DNA of 64,000 bases from positions 23,303,339 through 23,367,338 of the forward strand of contig NC_133652.1 in NCBI RefSeq assembly GCF_009905375.1, given 5' to 3'. The notes beneath the pieces are model-generated. The model saw only the letters and a program-made list of their open reading frames with translations. It ran no database searches and was not told where the DNA came from. Positions 36,324 through 49,008 of the stretch are shown here, in pieces (the first letter of the stretch is position 1; each line of letters starts with the position of its first letter). The position numbers were made by a program, and so were the translations under genes. Source of the DNA: Apium graveolens (lineage: Eukaryota > Streptophyta > Magnoliopsida > Apiales > Apiaceae).

Positions 36324-36332
36324 TATATATAA
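36324..36332 (+). promoter_or_regulatory. TATA box of the C2 gene
   Basis: TATATATAA lies 104 bp ahead of the start codon at 36436. Confidence 0.5.
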
Positions 36333-36435
36333 CAAAGGAAACAAAAAGACCCAAAGACTTGTCTATTTCTTGTTTCGATCATCCTAAAAACACAGTAAAT
36401 AATAAGATCCAAACACATCTCAACTTTAAGCAAGG

Positions 36436-37899
36436 ATGAAACGAGGATCACTCGAAGTTCTTCTCATTGCTGCTAAAGGCCTCGACAATTCTGATTTTCT
36501 CTGTATGTTCTTTATTTGTGTGTCTTTGTTTTTACTTGCTAGTGTAAATAATCTCTCTATTTTATCAAAGATCTATCATTCTCACTTTCTCCTGTTCATC
36601 TTCTCATCTGGGATCAAAATCCGAATCACTGTTTTTTTTTCTTTTTTAATTTATATGTAACATAAACTGGATCTGTCATGATATTGATTTTGACACCCTG
36701 CATTTGATAGATACAACTGATCAAACCAGCCACCTTTTTTCCAACGTTAGATGTCTGAGGTAGTATCATGTATGTGCACTTTGCTAATCCAGTTGTAATT
36801 GAAGCATAGATTGTCTCACCAAATTTTATACACAGTTCACGGTGCAACTTTATGCATCATCATTAGCCGATTCTGCTTTTTTTTTTTGTGGCTTGTTTAA
36901 ATAATTTAGTGCTTAAATCAGGTTTAAGTAAAATTATGCTATTTGGTTCATACATTATGCATATGTGTGATTATTTACTATTTTCGTTGGTTATCTGTTT
37001 GATTTGTCATGTGAAGCTCGATGTTTGATGGAAATATATCGTGATTTTAGATTTTGTTTCAGAAAATTTTAATTGAACTGTATTTATGTAGGTAACATGG
37101 ATCCATATGTTGTTATCACTTGTCGAACACAAGAGCAGAAGAGTAGTGTCGCATCAGGTTGAATACATTCGTTTCTTTGTACACTATTCTTATATATTCC
37201 TATCAATTATCATACATTGTAAACCTTTATATTAGTTTTATTAATACATTTTTGGTATTGCTATTTCAATAAATTACATCATTCTGTATCAGTAGTTCAG
37301 TGCTGAGTCTGTGATGTGAAAATTGACTGTATGGTGTTTTTGCCTTAGGAATGGGATCTGAGCCGGAATGGAATGAGAATTTCGTGTTCAATTTGTCTGC
37401 CGGTGTTTCAGAACTGTCAATCAAAATCATGGATAGTGATGCTGGTTCAGCTGATGACTTCGTAGGGGAGGCAAAGTAAGTCATCTCTCTCTATAAGCAA
37501 AAACAATTTTCTGGAAATCAGAACTAATACCTTTAGTGAGAAGCAATTAGACTGCACTCGTAATACAAGGAATGGTCATTGACCAATTCAAATTTTCATA
37601 TATTCCAGAATTCCACTTGAAGCCTTGTTTGAGGAAAGGAGTATACCTCCAACATCATACAATGTGGTGAAAGATGAAGAATTTTGTGGAGAGATTAGAG
37701 TAGGCCTTACTTTCACTCCAGAGGTAATTGTAGTTCTTAGTACCGTTTTTAGCTCCAGCAAGTAGACATTATTCCACTTACCATTGTATGCCTTTGCAAA
37801 GCAAGCTTCCATTGACTTAACAGAAAGAAGAAAACTAACCATAAATATCTTGTTTCTTTTCAGGAAGTAGATGACCGTTCTATAGAAGAAGAAAACTAA
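36436..37899 (+). CDS. Small single-C2-domain protein (elicitor-responsive/PP16-like)
   Basis: Five exons (36436-36502, 37092-37157, 37349-37475, 37609-37723, 37864-37899) give 136 residues that are almost entirely one C2 domain, a calcium-dependent phospholipid-binding fold. All five acidic calcium ligands are in place: Asp20, Asp26 (in NMDPYVVI), Asp73, Asp75 and Asp81 (MDSDAGSADDFVG). The N-terminal strand is GSLEVLLIAAKGL and the centre EPEWNENFVFNL. Size and layout match plant elicitor-responsive proteins 1/3 and 16-kDa phloem proteins, which act at membranes in defence or long-distance transport; which of these applies here is not determinable. The acidic tail (EEVDDRSIEEEN) is encoded by a tiny last exon. 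Confidence 0.92.
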
Positions 37900-38643
37900 C
37901 AATCTTCATACCAGGAATGATAAATATCTGGCCATCTGCATTCCTTGATATCGTGATCAAAGTGCATCAGAAGGGAATTTGCAGTGAAAATGGTTTTCAG
38001 TTGATACTGGCATATCTAAGTATTTCTTTTTCTGAATACCTTTTGTAATCTTGGTACTTTTATTTGGTTGGATGAAATTATGAACATATTTCTGAGTATT
38101 GCACTTGTCCAGATTAAAGAACATAATTACAATCATCTTACAAAATTCTAAGACACGAAAAGTTGGGTTAACGCCGTAATCTTGTGACTTGATGAGCAAT
38201 GGAATAATCTGAACATAAATCTATGATCAAGGTAACCTCTACAGTTTGTTTCCGCCTATATAACTGGTGCTGAGCATTGTTCCCGAGTTCTTTTAGTAGC
38301 AAAATCACTTTTAAGTAAAAAAAAAGAAGTGAAGCAGTTTAAGCAGCACAAATGTATCTCTGTCATGGCGGTGCTCCGGATGCCCTACTATGTCAGGGTG
38401 GTTAGCCGTGCTGCTTTCAGGGGTAGCGCAAAGAAAACATATGAAATTAAGGTAAGTGATATAAGTTTGACCGGCGTGCTAATTAGTTTTATGTAATCTT
38501 TTAGAATTATATTACCCTCAAACTTGAACACTTTCTCATCTTCACTTGTTTTCCACCGCATCTATTCAGGAATTAGTACCATCTTCAATCTGTGAAAACC
38601 TTAAAGTAGCAGCAATGATAATATGGATAAGAGTTATGGATAC
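37900..38643. other. Intergenic region after the C2 gene
   Basis: Begins with the presumed 3' UTR. An exon-like stretch at 38365-38451 (ATG to a GTAAGT donor, 29 codons) is not connected to anything recognisable. Confidence 0.4.
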
Positions 38644-39299
38644 GAGTTAATTGCAGTTTGCAATCCCTATCTTTCATCTAAATTCAAAATAGTATACCTA
38701 TTTTGTAAAATAAAATTTTCAACCCCTAACTTTCAAAATCAAATACAACATGCATCCCCTTCACAATTTTAAGTAATAAACTGGAATTGAGCTGTTTAAT
38801 ATTAATAATTAAAATTTCAAATCAATAAAAATATTTATTTTAATGCATTTTTTACATGAAAAAAAATATAGTTAGTTTCTGTTGGTAATACTCTAAATTA
38901 ATTATAATGCTAAAATACTTAAAATATATTTATCAAGTAAATATATGTTTATAGATATAATCATAAAATTTCTAAATATATCTATATTTTAACTATTTAA
39001 AAATTATATTGAATAAAATATAAAATAATTGACATTAATATTATATTGGGTAAAATATAAAATAATTGACATTAATATTATATTAAGTAAAATATAAAAT
39101 AAATGACATTAATATTATAATATTTTAAATTATAAAAATAATAATAATAATAAACACCTCAATTCCAATTTTATAACTGAAAATTATGAAGGGAATGCAT
39201 GTTGTATTTGATTTTGAAAGTTAGGAGTTGCAAATTATGTTTTACAAAATAGGTATACTATTTTGAATTTAAATGAAAGATACAAACTGCAATTAACTC
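38644..39299. mobile_element. Mutator-like MITE with perfect 9-bp target duplication
   Basis: The ends GAGTTAATTGCAGTTTG and CAAACTGCAATTAACTC are complementary, and the inverted repeat extends inward over 100 bp (CTATTTTGTAAAAT and complement). TATGGATAC flanks both sides (38635-38643, 39300-39308); 9-bp duplications typify Mutator-like elements. The interior is AT-rich with a triple tandem block near 39010-39115 (AAAATAATTGACATTAATAT). Confidence 0.9.
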
Positions 39300-39308
39300 T
39301 ATGGATAC

Positions 39309-39696
39309 CGATAACACGAACTGTCAATTCAGTGGAAGTTCAAATGACAATTCTTTCAACATTTAGCACTGTAGTTCAATAGAAGTTCAAACGACAATTA
39401 GTAACATGCATAATTACTAAAGTAACGACCAGTGAACAGGCAATCATACCTATCAAATTTGAAAACTAGAGCACCTGTTGAGCAGTTTAAAAGTTTTCCG
39501 CTGTAGAAATTAGAAAGTATTAAGCAAAAATTAACAAAACAACTCCATGCCCTTAAATAGGAATAAATTTAAGTACAAAAGCACTGGCTAAATATTACAT
39601 TAGCGATTTTATGTGCTGGTGAGGAGACTTTTACAACACAGTTTACAAGTACATTGATGTTTAAATCTGTTCTACCTTAAAACTAACATATCCCCT
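39309..39696. other. 3' flank of the MBD gene
   Basis: Probably the MBD gene 3' UTR on the minus strand. A phrase with GACAATT(A/C)/AGTTCAAA is repeated near 39340 and 39385. No other content. Confidence 0.45.
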
Positions 39697-42600
39697 TCAT
39701 TTGGCTTTTGATTGCCATCCAGCCCCAAAGACAAATTGTTGACTAGTCTTGGTAAAACCAGGTACACTGATATTTTCAGACGCAGGGTTAGTTGTACTAT
39801 TTGGAGGCCACTGCTGCAAAGGCACGGGTGTCTCCATGGCAGCAGAGTGGGATGCAACCTCAATCGTAGAAAAGCTGCTGGGTTGTACAGTCTCCGACAG
39901 CTGTCTAACTTGACCATTATATTGATCTTGAGAAGTATCCTGCTCCTTGAAGTAATCCTGAAATGACAAGTTCTCCTCAACTGGGATTGCCCCTGTGAGA
40001 GTTTTGAATGCAAATTCGAAACATGGATCTTCCATATACGGATATTCAATCGGCGGCTGCTCTAATTCATGCCTGCTATCAGTTTTTTTCTCCACCTCCT
40101 GCCTCTTTAAATTGCTTTCTAAGGCATCGCCTTTTTGCTCTTTCCCCTTGTCCATCTGATATACAGTAGAAGTAATTTCATCACCAGTGAAAGCATTTCG
40201 TGCCAACTCTTTCGGGGGACTTCGATCACCAGGTTTCTCAGTCACCTGGTTTCCTGATTGGTTCTCTGTAACAGATTGTTCAACTAGCTTTATTCCACTT
40301 CCATTCAACTCATTGCTTAATATATTATCTTTCCAAATGGAAGTAGGATCTGCAGCCTCTCCGTTGGTCGGAGTCTGAAGTTGTTGGGGCACTTCAAAAG
40401 ATGAGGTACTGATGTGTAACAAGGAATTGGCTTTTATTTCTTCACCATTCCCAGCTACAGCTTGAGAAGATTCACCTAGACTACTCTTCACTGACTGATC
40501 GAGATTGACCCCTGCAAGTCTTTTTGAAGATCGAAGAGGTGGGGTAACCACTCTTTTTTTCTTGGATTTAGTTGGGCTCTGAGTCTCTTCTATGATATGC
40601 TCACTCCCTAACACTTCGTCATCATTAAAAATATCATTTATCACAGATAAAATAATGTCATTCGCAGAAGAAATGTTTAGAACTCCTCCATTGGAGTCTT
40701 TATTTATTGACTCAGAGATCTTCTCTGGGGTAGCTTCAAGTAAATGTCCTGCAGGTGATGAAAGATCCATTGTTGCAACAGATTCATTTCTGCGCCTACT
40801 CTGTGACCTTCCTTCTGGTGAGACTGCACTTTTTGACACGATTGTGGTATCCATACTTTCACCTAAACCATAAAATTCTACATCAGGAAATGATCTGATT
40901 TTGTGTCACTTAGACTTATATTATATATGCATTTTGACTTGTATATGCTGATAAAACTCTGAATTGAGATTATAATCTTATATATGCTGACCAGGATATT
41001 GTCTTTTAGTTGAAGTCCCTGATTTCTTCACCTCAACAGCTGATGATGGCTGAAAAGGCAAAAGTTCAAGAATTAAAAGTAGTAACGTTAATCTGCAATA
41101 TTAACCACCTCTCAGTACTTAAACTATACAATAATCTATAGGAAGAGAAGACAATGGACAGGGAAACAACAGTCACTAAGAATAATGCAGAATAAGATTA
41201 CTTTGCAAAATAACTACTAAGATCCAAATATAATATTTTGATGGAAACTTGGCAAGCAGTGGACAAAGAAATTAGCGTTCAGATACTTGGCAAAAAAAGA
41301 TGTTAACATTCTTAAGATATCCTATAATTTCATTTAACACAGACAGAAACTCGTCATAGACCGTTGCTACGTGTGTGAATGGGACATTACTTGTAAAACC
41401 CTAGAGGTAGGCCTACCATTCTGAAGCACAAAAATCATAAACATTAATGGGAGATCCCAAAGTGGTCCATAGACATACATAACCTAATATAATTTGGTGA
41501 AGTTTCAACAATTAATACAATGCACTTGGGTTTAAGTCAAAACTCAGAAGTTTGCGGATCATAAAAAGACTTCACAACTATTACAGGTGTGCTAGCAAGT
41601 AACAACCAGACAAACAAGAATATAAAAACAAGTTTGAGATAAATAATCCTTCAATATGAAAACAAGCAGGTCTAACAAACATATTCATTACAAAAATAGG
41701 GATATTAGTTTTACCATGCTATGTCCTATCAGCTTGTACAAAATTTTGCAAGATATTAAAGATATTTGCATACCAGCATTGCAATGGTCTATAAGCTATA
41801 AGCACGAACATTTAAAATCATAAGCAAACTAAATATGTAACATGTACATACTCGAACACAAACATCAATACATAATATAATGATACTCAACACGATAAAA
41901 CCTTCAAGTTAATCACGCAAAACCCCACCTGATGAAGACTTAAAGAGATATTTTGAGCGCTCATCAGACCATTGACATCCCTCTTCTTTGGTTTGATTTT
42001 GCATGAATTTATATCTCCAGTCTCCAAATAACGCAGAACATCAGGCTTTGAGCGGAACTCGTAGCCAGAAACAGGATCCAAATAATACTGTATGTGTATG
42101 AATTTCATTATTCATCAATACAATAATCGACACAGAAGATTTTGCTTAAACTTTGCAACATGGAACAACTTCTTTGTTTTTAAATTGTAGCAACAAAGAG
42201 AAGTTGCAGCATATCTTGAGCAAAAAATGCAAATTTCAGCCTATCTTATTCATCTGCTTTGATTAACCTTATTTTAGTTATTCCTTTAGAGAACCAGAAT
42301 ACGTAATCTATCTTTGGGTTGACGTATTTGTATGATGCTCATGGATACAGTCCTTTATAGTACAAGAACTAGATTCAATTCAAGTCAGAAAAATAGACAG
42401 TACCGGATCTTTGACAACTCGATTAGCCATTTTCCTGGTTTTGTATTCTATCTTCCACCCTGCTGGTATCTCTTCAGAAGAATTCTTCCCAGCCATGTCC
42501 TATATGTTTATTTAAAAAGGAATCAGAAATATTCATAGAAAAAACCACATGTTTAAATTCTTTCGAGCATCTTTTATATAATAATACATTGATCCTTGAC

Positions 42601-45600
42601 ACCTTCAACACAGAAGGGTCTCCAGATATGTCACCCTGATTGGTTTTGTGGTCTTCAGAGACCTCAGGCTTTGACAAGTTTATTCCCCCTGTTGACTGAT
42701 CTATATTACGCTGAAAGAAAGAGACCCCTTTGGTGAGATACAGTTAATGACATACCGGTGAACAAAGGTTCATTTGAAAACTGACAACTTACAGGAGTGT
42801 TCTCGATCATCAAATTCAGATCACTAATGTCTCTTTTCCTCGGCCTGCATTTGCAGTACCTGATATCTCCTGTTTCCACATAGCGCAGAGCATCCGCTTT
42901 CGAACGAAACATGTATCCACCCACAGGATCTATGTAAAACTGAACAGCAAATATAAATTAATAGTTAATACAGTGTTCTCTATACACCTGTCAACATAAC
43001 AAATGTCTAATGCAGTATACTCTAGCGGATTTACATATTTAGTGTCATACATGCATATAGCTTTTTTCTTATTGGACGTAAGAAAAAGAGAAAACCATTA
43101 GTTCTATGTGAATCCAGTAGACATTAACCTGGTCTTTATGTTCACCAGTTTTTCTCGTTCTAATCTCTTTTACCCACCCTGGAGGAAACTTTTCATCTGT
43201 GACCCTCTCGAAAGTACCCTACACAAAAAATTAGATTAAAGATCATTACCAGCCAAGGAAATATCCCTAGAGTATATCATACTCTGTAGAGGATGAAGTT
43301 TGGCACAAACATTGTCAATTAAGTTTTCATCAAATTTGCTCTTGCTCGTTTGGTGATTTAGAGAAACTTCTGGCTTAAAGGAGGGCCCACTTCCTGTTTC
43401 ATCCAAGCATTGCTGAAAACAATATAAAACATTAGAAAGCTTTTTACAGTCCAAGCACAATTACAATATTTTTGTAACTTTAAGCATTAGACAAGCTTTC
43501 TTTCCTTGAGAGAAGAAAAAAGAGTATGTTATAAGCTACCTACCACCAATAAAAATAATTACTCCCTCCGTCCCTTTCATCCCTTTCAATTGTTTACATT
43601 TTTTAGAGAGTGTCCGACACGCATTTTAAGGTGCATATAAAGTATAGTTCTGTAATTTTTTTTTACAATTTTGTTTTTCTGAATAAAAATTAAAACATTC
43701 AACTTTTATTCAGAAAAAGAAAATTATAAAAATAAGTTACATAACTTTACTTTTTATGCACCTTAAATTGCGTGCCGGACACTTCCTCAGAAATGTAAAC
43801 AATTGGAAGGGACTGAGGGAGTATTAGGCAACAAAAATTTCCTTGTGCAAACAGGAAAAGGAATTTGTAACACAATCTTGTGAAAAAATAATTTAAAACG
43901 AGTTCTCCTGGAATGGGGCCAAGTCTTTTAAGAAATCTTTGTTTTCAAATCTGACCAATAAGTAACACCAGTGACTAAAATGAGTAACTTAACTCGGATA
44001 AATTTCTTGCTAATGGTTGTTGTCACGTCTAAAACTAGTTATATATAATAGTGTCTAATTATCTCAGATTGTTTTAGAAAAATTGAGCATACCATGGGAC
44101 AAACATCATTAGCAGAGTTGGTGACAATCTGTGGAGAAGAGTTGCTGCCGCTGACAATCTGTCGAGAGGAGTTTATCTTTTCCAGATACCGAGACACCTG
44201 AGGCTTTGAATAGAATTTAAATCCGCTTGCTGGATCAGTATAGACCTACGATGATAATAAAAAGATTAGTTACAAGAACGCAAGTTATCACCAAAATTCT
44301 AGAGTAAAAACTAACATCAGAATAAGGGTCAACTTCACATTGGGTGTACAGGAATTCCTTACAAGGAGTTTTCAATATATTTCAAATTTTACAAAATTTA
44401 ACAAGAAAATAACTGCTACCCATTACAATTCACAACTAACTCAAATCCTTACAATCAAAGTTTAAAGCTCACTACATTCCTGTCAGAAAATTTTCACCTT
44501 ATTCTGGCTAACATAGAAACTAACAAAGAAAACATGAACAACCTGCTTTGACTTCTCTACTTTCCTAGTCAGATATTATTAAATTACTGAAAAAACTAAT
44601 ATAACTCTTATGCTCTTTATGGTTGAAATGAACAGAATGGGGATAGGAATGGAATGAGAAATTGTTGACGAAAGTAAAGGTGAAAGACAATACAAAAGAA
44701 GGATAAGGAAAAAAATGAGTGTTTAAATTCTCCATTATGATGAGGTTTGTCAATAAGTGAGTGTAGGCATGATCCTTTCATCTTAAAATTTGTAGAATGA
44801 ACTCTAGTTTAAATTAGTAAAAATAATTCAGAAGAAACGTAAATCATGAATTTTTTTTCACAAAATTTTATAAATCAATAACATTCCTACCTGATTGCAT
44901 CGCTTCCACTCAAACCGATCATTAGCACCTTAAGTATTACTAGGTCTAGTATTGGCATTACATCACATATATGTTTTAATAGGTCTAGTATTTGACTACT
45001 CACATTCCGTCAATAGGATTTATCTTTCAATCTCCATGGAATCGCACTTTTTAATAAAAGTATTTATTGCTTCACTATGCAGTACGCAGATTAGCAATAG
45101 AAATTAGGGTGTCATAATCACACATCAGATGATCAGAATATAATTTAGCAAAAGGTGGCATAGACGTAATAAAGATGATATGACTTGACTTGTACCTTGC
45201 GCTTTTTTCCATGCTCTCCCGTTTTTGACTCCACACTCCATCCTTGAGGTAACCATTCTGGAGATTCGTTAGTTTGTTTGGTTTCCTCAATTGTTTGTTT
45301 CGGTTCCTCGTGTGTTTGTTTTGTTTCCTTATTTGTTTGTTTCGGTTCTTCAACAGTCTTGAGAAATATATACCACAATTAAAATGAAAGGATAAAAAGA
45401 TAAATAAGAAATTGAAAATATAAAAATTTATATCACCAAGCAGATGTCACTTCAGGGGTGCACTATATCTACCTATGCAACAGTTTTCTACTTCAAACAT
45501 TTATGCATTTGTAACACATTGTATGTTATAAAATCTCAAACTGAAAGCAAGTAAAAAGTCACTGTTTGACACTGCTTAGACAATCTAGGCATCATTTGTA

Positions 45601-48600
45601 ATTTATTTTAGAAGCTATCTATTTCTTTATTTAAATGCATTTACGAGAGCTCAAATGAAAAAACAACTGCATTTATAATCATAGCCAGATATGGATGTTA
45701 GCATTTTATTTCTTGAAGCTACAAAAGGCAGCAATACGGACCTGCCTCCACATGTCAACATAGAGATTCAAGCATCCTTAGATAAGATTTTATTTTATAA
45801 TGCACATTGGAACAAAATCCAGCAACTTAGTAAATCATGAAGATAATCTGAGAGTCCAAAACTAGATGGAAACCACTGCCAACCATTTTAAAATTTAATC
45901 TGGTAAGTACTCAATTCGTTTTTATTTTAATTTAATTGTACAAGTTTCGTAAACTTCCTATACAGACTTTCTCATACATGATTATGCCAAAGAAGTTGTA
46001 CAGGTTATGATACCAGAAAATAATAACATAAAGAATCAGAGAGGCATACTACAGAAGAAACTCCGTTAACAGCATTGATGCCAAACTGTGGGATGCTGCT
46101 GCTGCTGATTTTGGCAAGATATCGAGACACTTCGGGCTTTGAGTAGAATTTGTTTCCACTTTTCGGGTCAGTGTAGACCTGCCATGAAACAGCTTTTTAT
46201 GTGAAAGATATTAAAAGATGCAACTTGGTCACTTTTTTCCTTTCTTTGGGGGGGGGGGGGTTAATGCAGCAAGATGTGTTGTCAATATTGTGAACTTTTT
46301 AATACAAAATGGCATATAAAAATATAAAGCTTGACAATCCCAAAAAAATAGTAACATATCCTGCAAATTTGAATTTTACACAAAATGATAAGAACTCCTT
46401 CAGATTTGGTTTAACAAAGGAAAGATTTTATCAGATGTTAAGGGCAAATTTGTATCTGACATAAAGAGGTTGCAATAATAAAATCACTCATACCTTGAAC
46501 TTTGACCCCGCTGAAGTACCACTGTTGCGAGTTCTCTCTTCTACAATCCACCCATCAGGTAACCAATCAAGAGATTCATATGCCTTGTTTACAACCTGTA
46601 CACATTATATTGCCAGGAGTTGAATGAGATATAAAAAAGAGTGATCCAAAGATAAATATTATTATTTATAATACAACGCTATTAATGTCACTGGTCAAGA
46701 AAATTTCAAGAAATGAAACAAAGGTATATGGGACAAACATTATCAACTGAGGTGATAGCTAATTCAGGAATAGTTTCACTTTTTGCTTCTTCAAGATACT
46801 TAACCACTTGTGCCTTTGAGTAGAATTTACGCCCAGTAGCAGGATCAACGTAGAACTGCATTTGAAATAACATGGTCAGAAAAAAAACCCGAGACATAAC
46901 TAATAAAACGAAGAAACAATGAAAAGGTGATGTAGTTGCATGCATGTACAGACTACAGACCTAACTTAATATGTAGCGTAAACATTTATAATCAACATGA
47001 AGTTCACAGTGAACAATAAATAGTCATGCAAAAAGATTTTAGAGCAGGGACTCCACAAATATGTACCGTGAACATTAAACGAAGTTCACAGCGAACAATA
47101 AATAGTCATGCAAAAAGATTCAGAGCACGGACTCCACAAATATGTGCCGTAGCCATTTATAATCAAAATGAAGTTCACAGTGAACAATAAATTGTCATGC
47201 AAAAAGATTTTAGAGCAGGGACTCCAACATTGTGTGATAAGTAGACTTTCCATGAGTCGAAAAGATATGACAAGCTCCGTAAATAAAATAAAAGAGCTAA
47301 ACAATTCGTTTCGAATAACAGCTCTCTCAATTTACTATAAATATGAACCTTTTATATTAGGTAAAACAAAATAAAGAGTTATTTACTATGTATAGGTTGA
47401 TTTAATGCAGCAAAGTTTGTTTACATGATTAGATCTATGTCTACTGCTACGGTAAGTTACTCAACCCCCTGACCTATCTATAGTAGTCACTTACCAGTAT
47501 TGTGAATTTTTTAAATACAAGATGACATATAAAGAAATAAAGGTTGACAATCCGAAACAGTAGTAACATAGAAGTTGCTGCTCCACGCAAATTCCAATTT
47601 CACACAATCTGATGAATACTCGACCATCATAAGCAACATGAATCTATAAGTAAAGAATAAAATCTTATTGATTTGGTTTAACAAGGGGAATATGTTATTA
47701 GATGTTAAGGGCAAGATTATATCGGTCATATTGAGGTTGCAATAATCAAATCACTCATACTTTGAACTTTGACCCAGCTGAAGTACCACTGATGCGAGTT
47801 CTCTCTTCTACAATCCACCCATCAGGTAACCAGTCAAGAGATTCATTTGCTTTAGATTCATTTACCTTGTTTACAGCCTGTACACATTATATTGCCAAGA
47901 GTGGGATGAGATATAGAAAAAGAGTGATCCAAAGATAATTATTATTACTGATACTATAACCCTATAAATGTCATTGGTCAAGAAAATTTCAAGAAATGAA
48001 ACATAAGTATATGGGACAAACATTATCAACTGAGGTGATAGCTACTTCAGGAATAGTTTCACTTTTTGCCTCTTCAAGATACTTTACAACTTGTGCCTTT
48101 GAGTAGAATTTACGTCCAGTGGCAGGATCAACGTAGAACTGCATTTGAAATAGCATAAAACATGAAGTCAGAAATAAAACCCAAGACATAACTGAAATAA
48201 CGAAGAAAAAATAAAAAGGTGATGCTGTAGTCGCATGCAACTACAGACTACTTACCTAATTTAAAATGTGCCATTGATATTAATATTCAAAAAGAATTTC
48301 ACAGCTGACAATAAATAATCATGCAAAAAGAATCCAGAGCAGGGACTCCAAAATTGTGTGATAAGTAGACTTTCTATCAGTCGAAACGATATAACAAGCT
48401 CCGTAAACATAAAATGAAGAGCTGAACAATTCTCCTCCAACAACAGCTCCCCCAATTTAGTAATTTACTATGTATATAGAATTTTTATACTGAGTAAGGT
48501 CAAATATGCATTTCGAGGAAAAAAAAACCTAAAACACTGTATTTTAACTAATACATCACATGCAATATCATATGAGACTACAATCGAGCCAAACAAGATA

Positions 48601-49008
48601 ACAATAGCATATACTCACCAACTGAAGTAATCGATAGCAAATTCACTTCAGATCAAACATGCAGCTGCTATAATACTTACAAACCTAGCTCATGCATATA
48701 ACATATCTTATAATCAGCTCAATTGAACTATATCTACAAGTCAACACTTTCTTATAAACACAGATCCATTAATTCAACAACTTAACCGAACTAATTAGGT
48801 CAAACAATATGCATATTTATAATTAATATAGAGCAATTTTGAATCGATTCAGTTAAAAATAAGTGAAACTGCCTATTTTAGACAAATTAGGTATCTGAAA
48901 AGAGAAGGTTGAAATGAATTAGACCTTGATTTTCTTGCCGTAATCGTTGGATTTTGATCGGGTAGTCCAGCCGGAGGGAAGCCAGTCCGATGATTGTTCC
49001 GGTGACAT
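39697..49008 (-). CDS. Multi-MBD nuclear protein, MBD13-like
   Basis: A methyl-CpG-binding-domain protein, presumably nuclear and chromatin-bound. Sixteen exons, right to left: 48925-49008, 48022-48138, 47761-47877, 46739-46855, 46494-46595, 46053-46178, 45196-45357, 44105-44245, 43311-43412, 43129-43218, 42793-42939, 42603-42710, 42404-42499, 41929-42087, 40992-41049, 39697-40862; about 963 residues. Exon 8 could instead end at 44093 (donor GTATGC), adding four residues. Six MBDs are visible, each coded by an exon pair: first half W-LP-GW (SSDWLPSGWTTRSKSNDYGKK), second half YVDPATGRKFYSKAQVVKYL. Pairs are exons 1+2, 3+4, 5+6, 7+8, 10+11 and 13+14. The last exon holds a disordered region and DPCFEFAFKTLTGAIP, a motif I recall from the C-terminus of plant MBD13. 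Whether these MBDs bind methylated DNA cannot be read here. Confidence 0.87.
43562..43821. mobile_element. Stowaway-type MITE in an MBD gene intron
   Basis: CTCCCTCCGTCCCTTTCATC at the left and GAAGGGACTGAGGGAG at the right, with flanking TA. The arms pair over most of the element (TTCAATTGTTTACATTT and complement; GTCCGACACGCATTTTAAGG and near-complement). It lies between MBD exons 9 and 8. Confidence 0.9.
45236..45357 (-). repeat. Coding repeat EEPKQTxxETKQT in MBD exon 7
   Basis: The exon starts with alternating EPKQT and ETKQT units (TVEEPKQTNKETKQT, then HEEPKQTIEETKQT), about 14 residues per double unit. It forms a charged linker ahead of the fourth MBD. The bases repeat the GTTTGTTT(T/C)G(G/T)TT pattern. 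Confidence 0.85.
46494..46955 (-). repeat. Internal MBD duplication, copy B (exons 4-5)
   Basis: Exons 4 and 5, the intron between them and the intron start beyond exon 4 match 47761-48250 nearly base for base, including the TTTTCACTTTTTGC(T/C)TCTTC segment and the CTGTACACATTATATTGCCA intron. Exon 5 lacks the five-codon AAT-GAA-TCT-AAA-GCA type insertion present in exon 3. Confidence 0.9.
47000..47240. repeat. Intronic minisatellite, three ~82-88 bp units
   Basis: Each unit reads GAAGTTCACAG(T/C)GAACAATAAAT, then AGTCATGCAAAAAGATT and AGAGCAGGGACTCC. A diverged fourth unit lies at about 48297-48375, in the intron before the other duplicate. The array sits between exons 3 and 4. Confidence 0.85.
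47761..48250 (-). repeat. Internal MBD duplication, copy A (exons 2-3)
   Basis: Partner of 46494-46955 at an offset of about 1.27-1.28 kb. Exon 2 and exon 4 proteins are identical except Val/Ala in IPE(V/A)AITSVDN. Confidence 0.9.

Noticed and set aside
38365..38451. Exon-like ORF (MAVLRMPYYVRV...) ending at a GTAAGT donor
   Set aside because: Only 29 codons, no downstream exon that fits and no recognised similarity; insufficient to call a gene.
39712..40873. Plus-strand frames opposite the last MBD exon
   Set aside because: Shadows of the long minus-strand coding exon.
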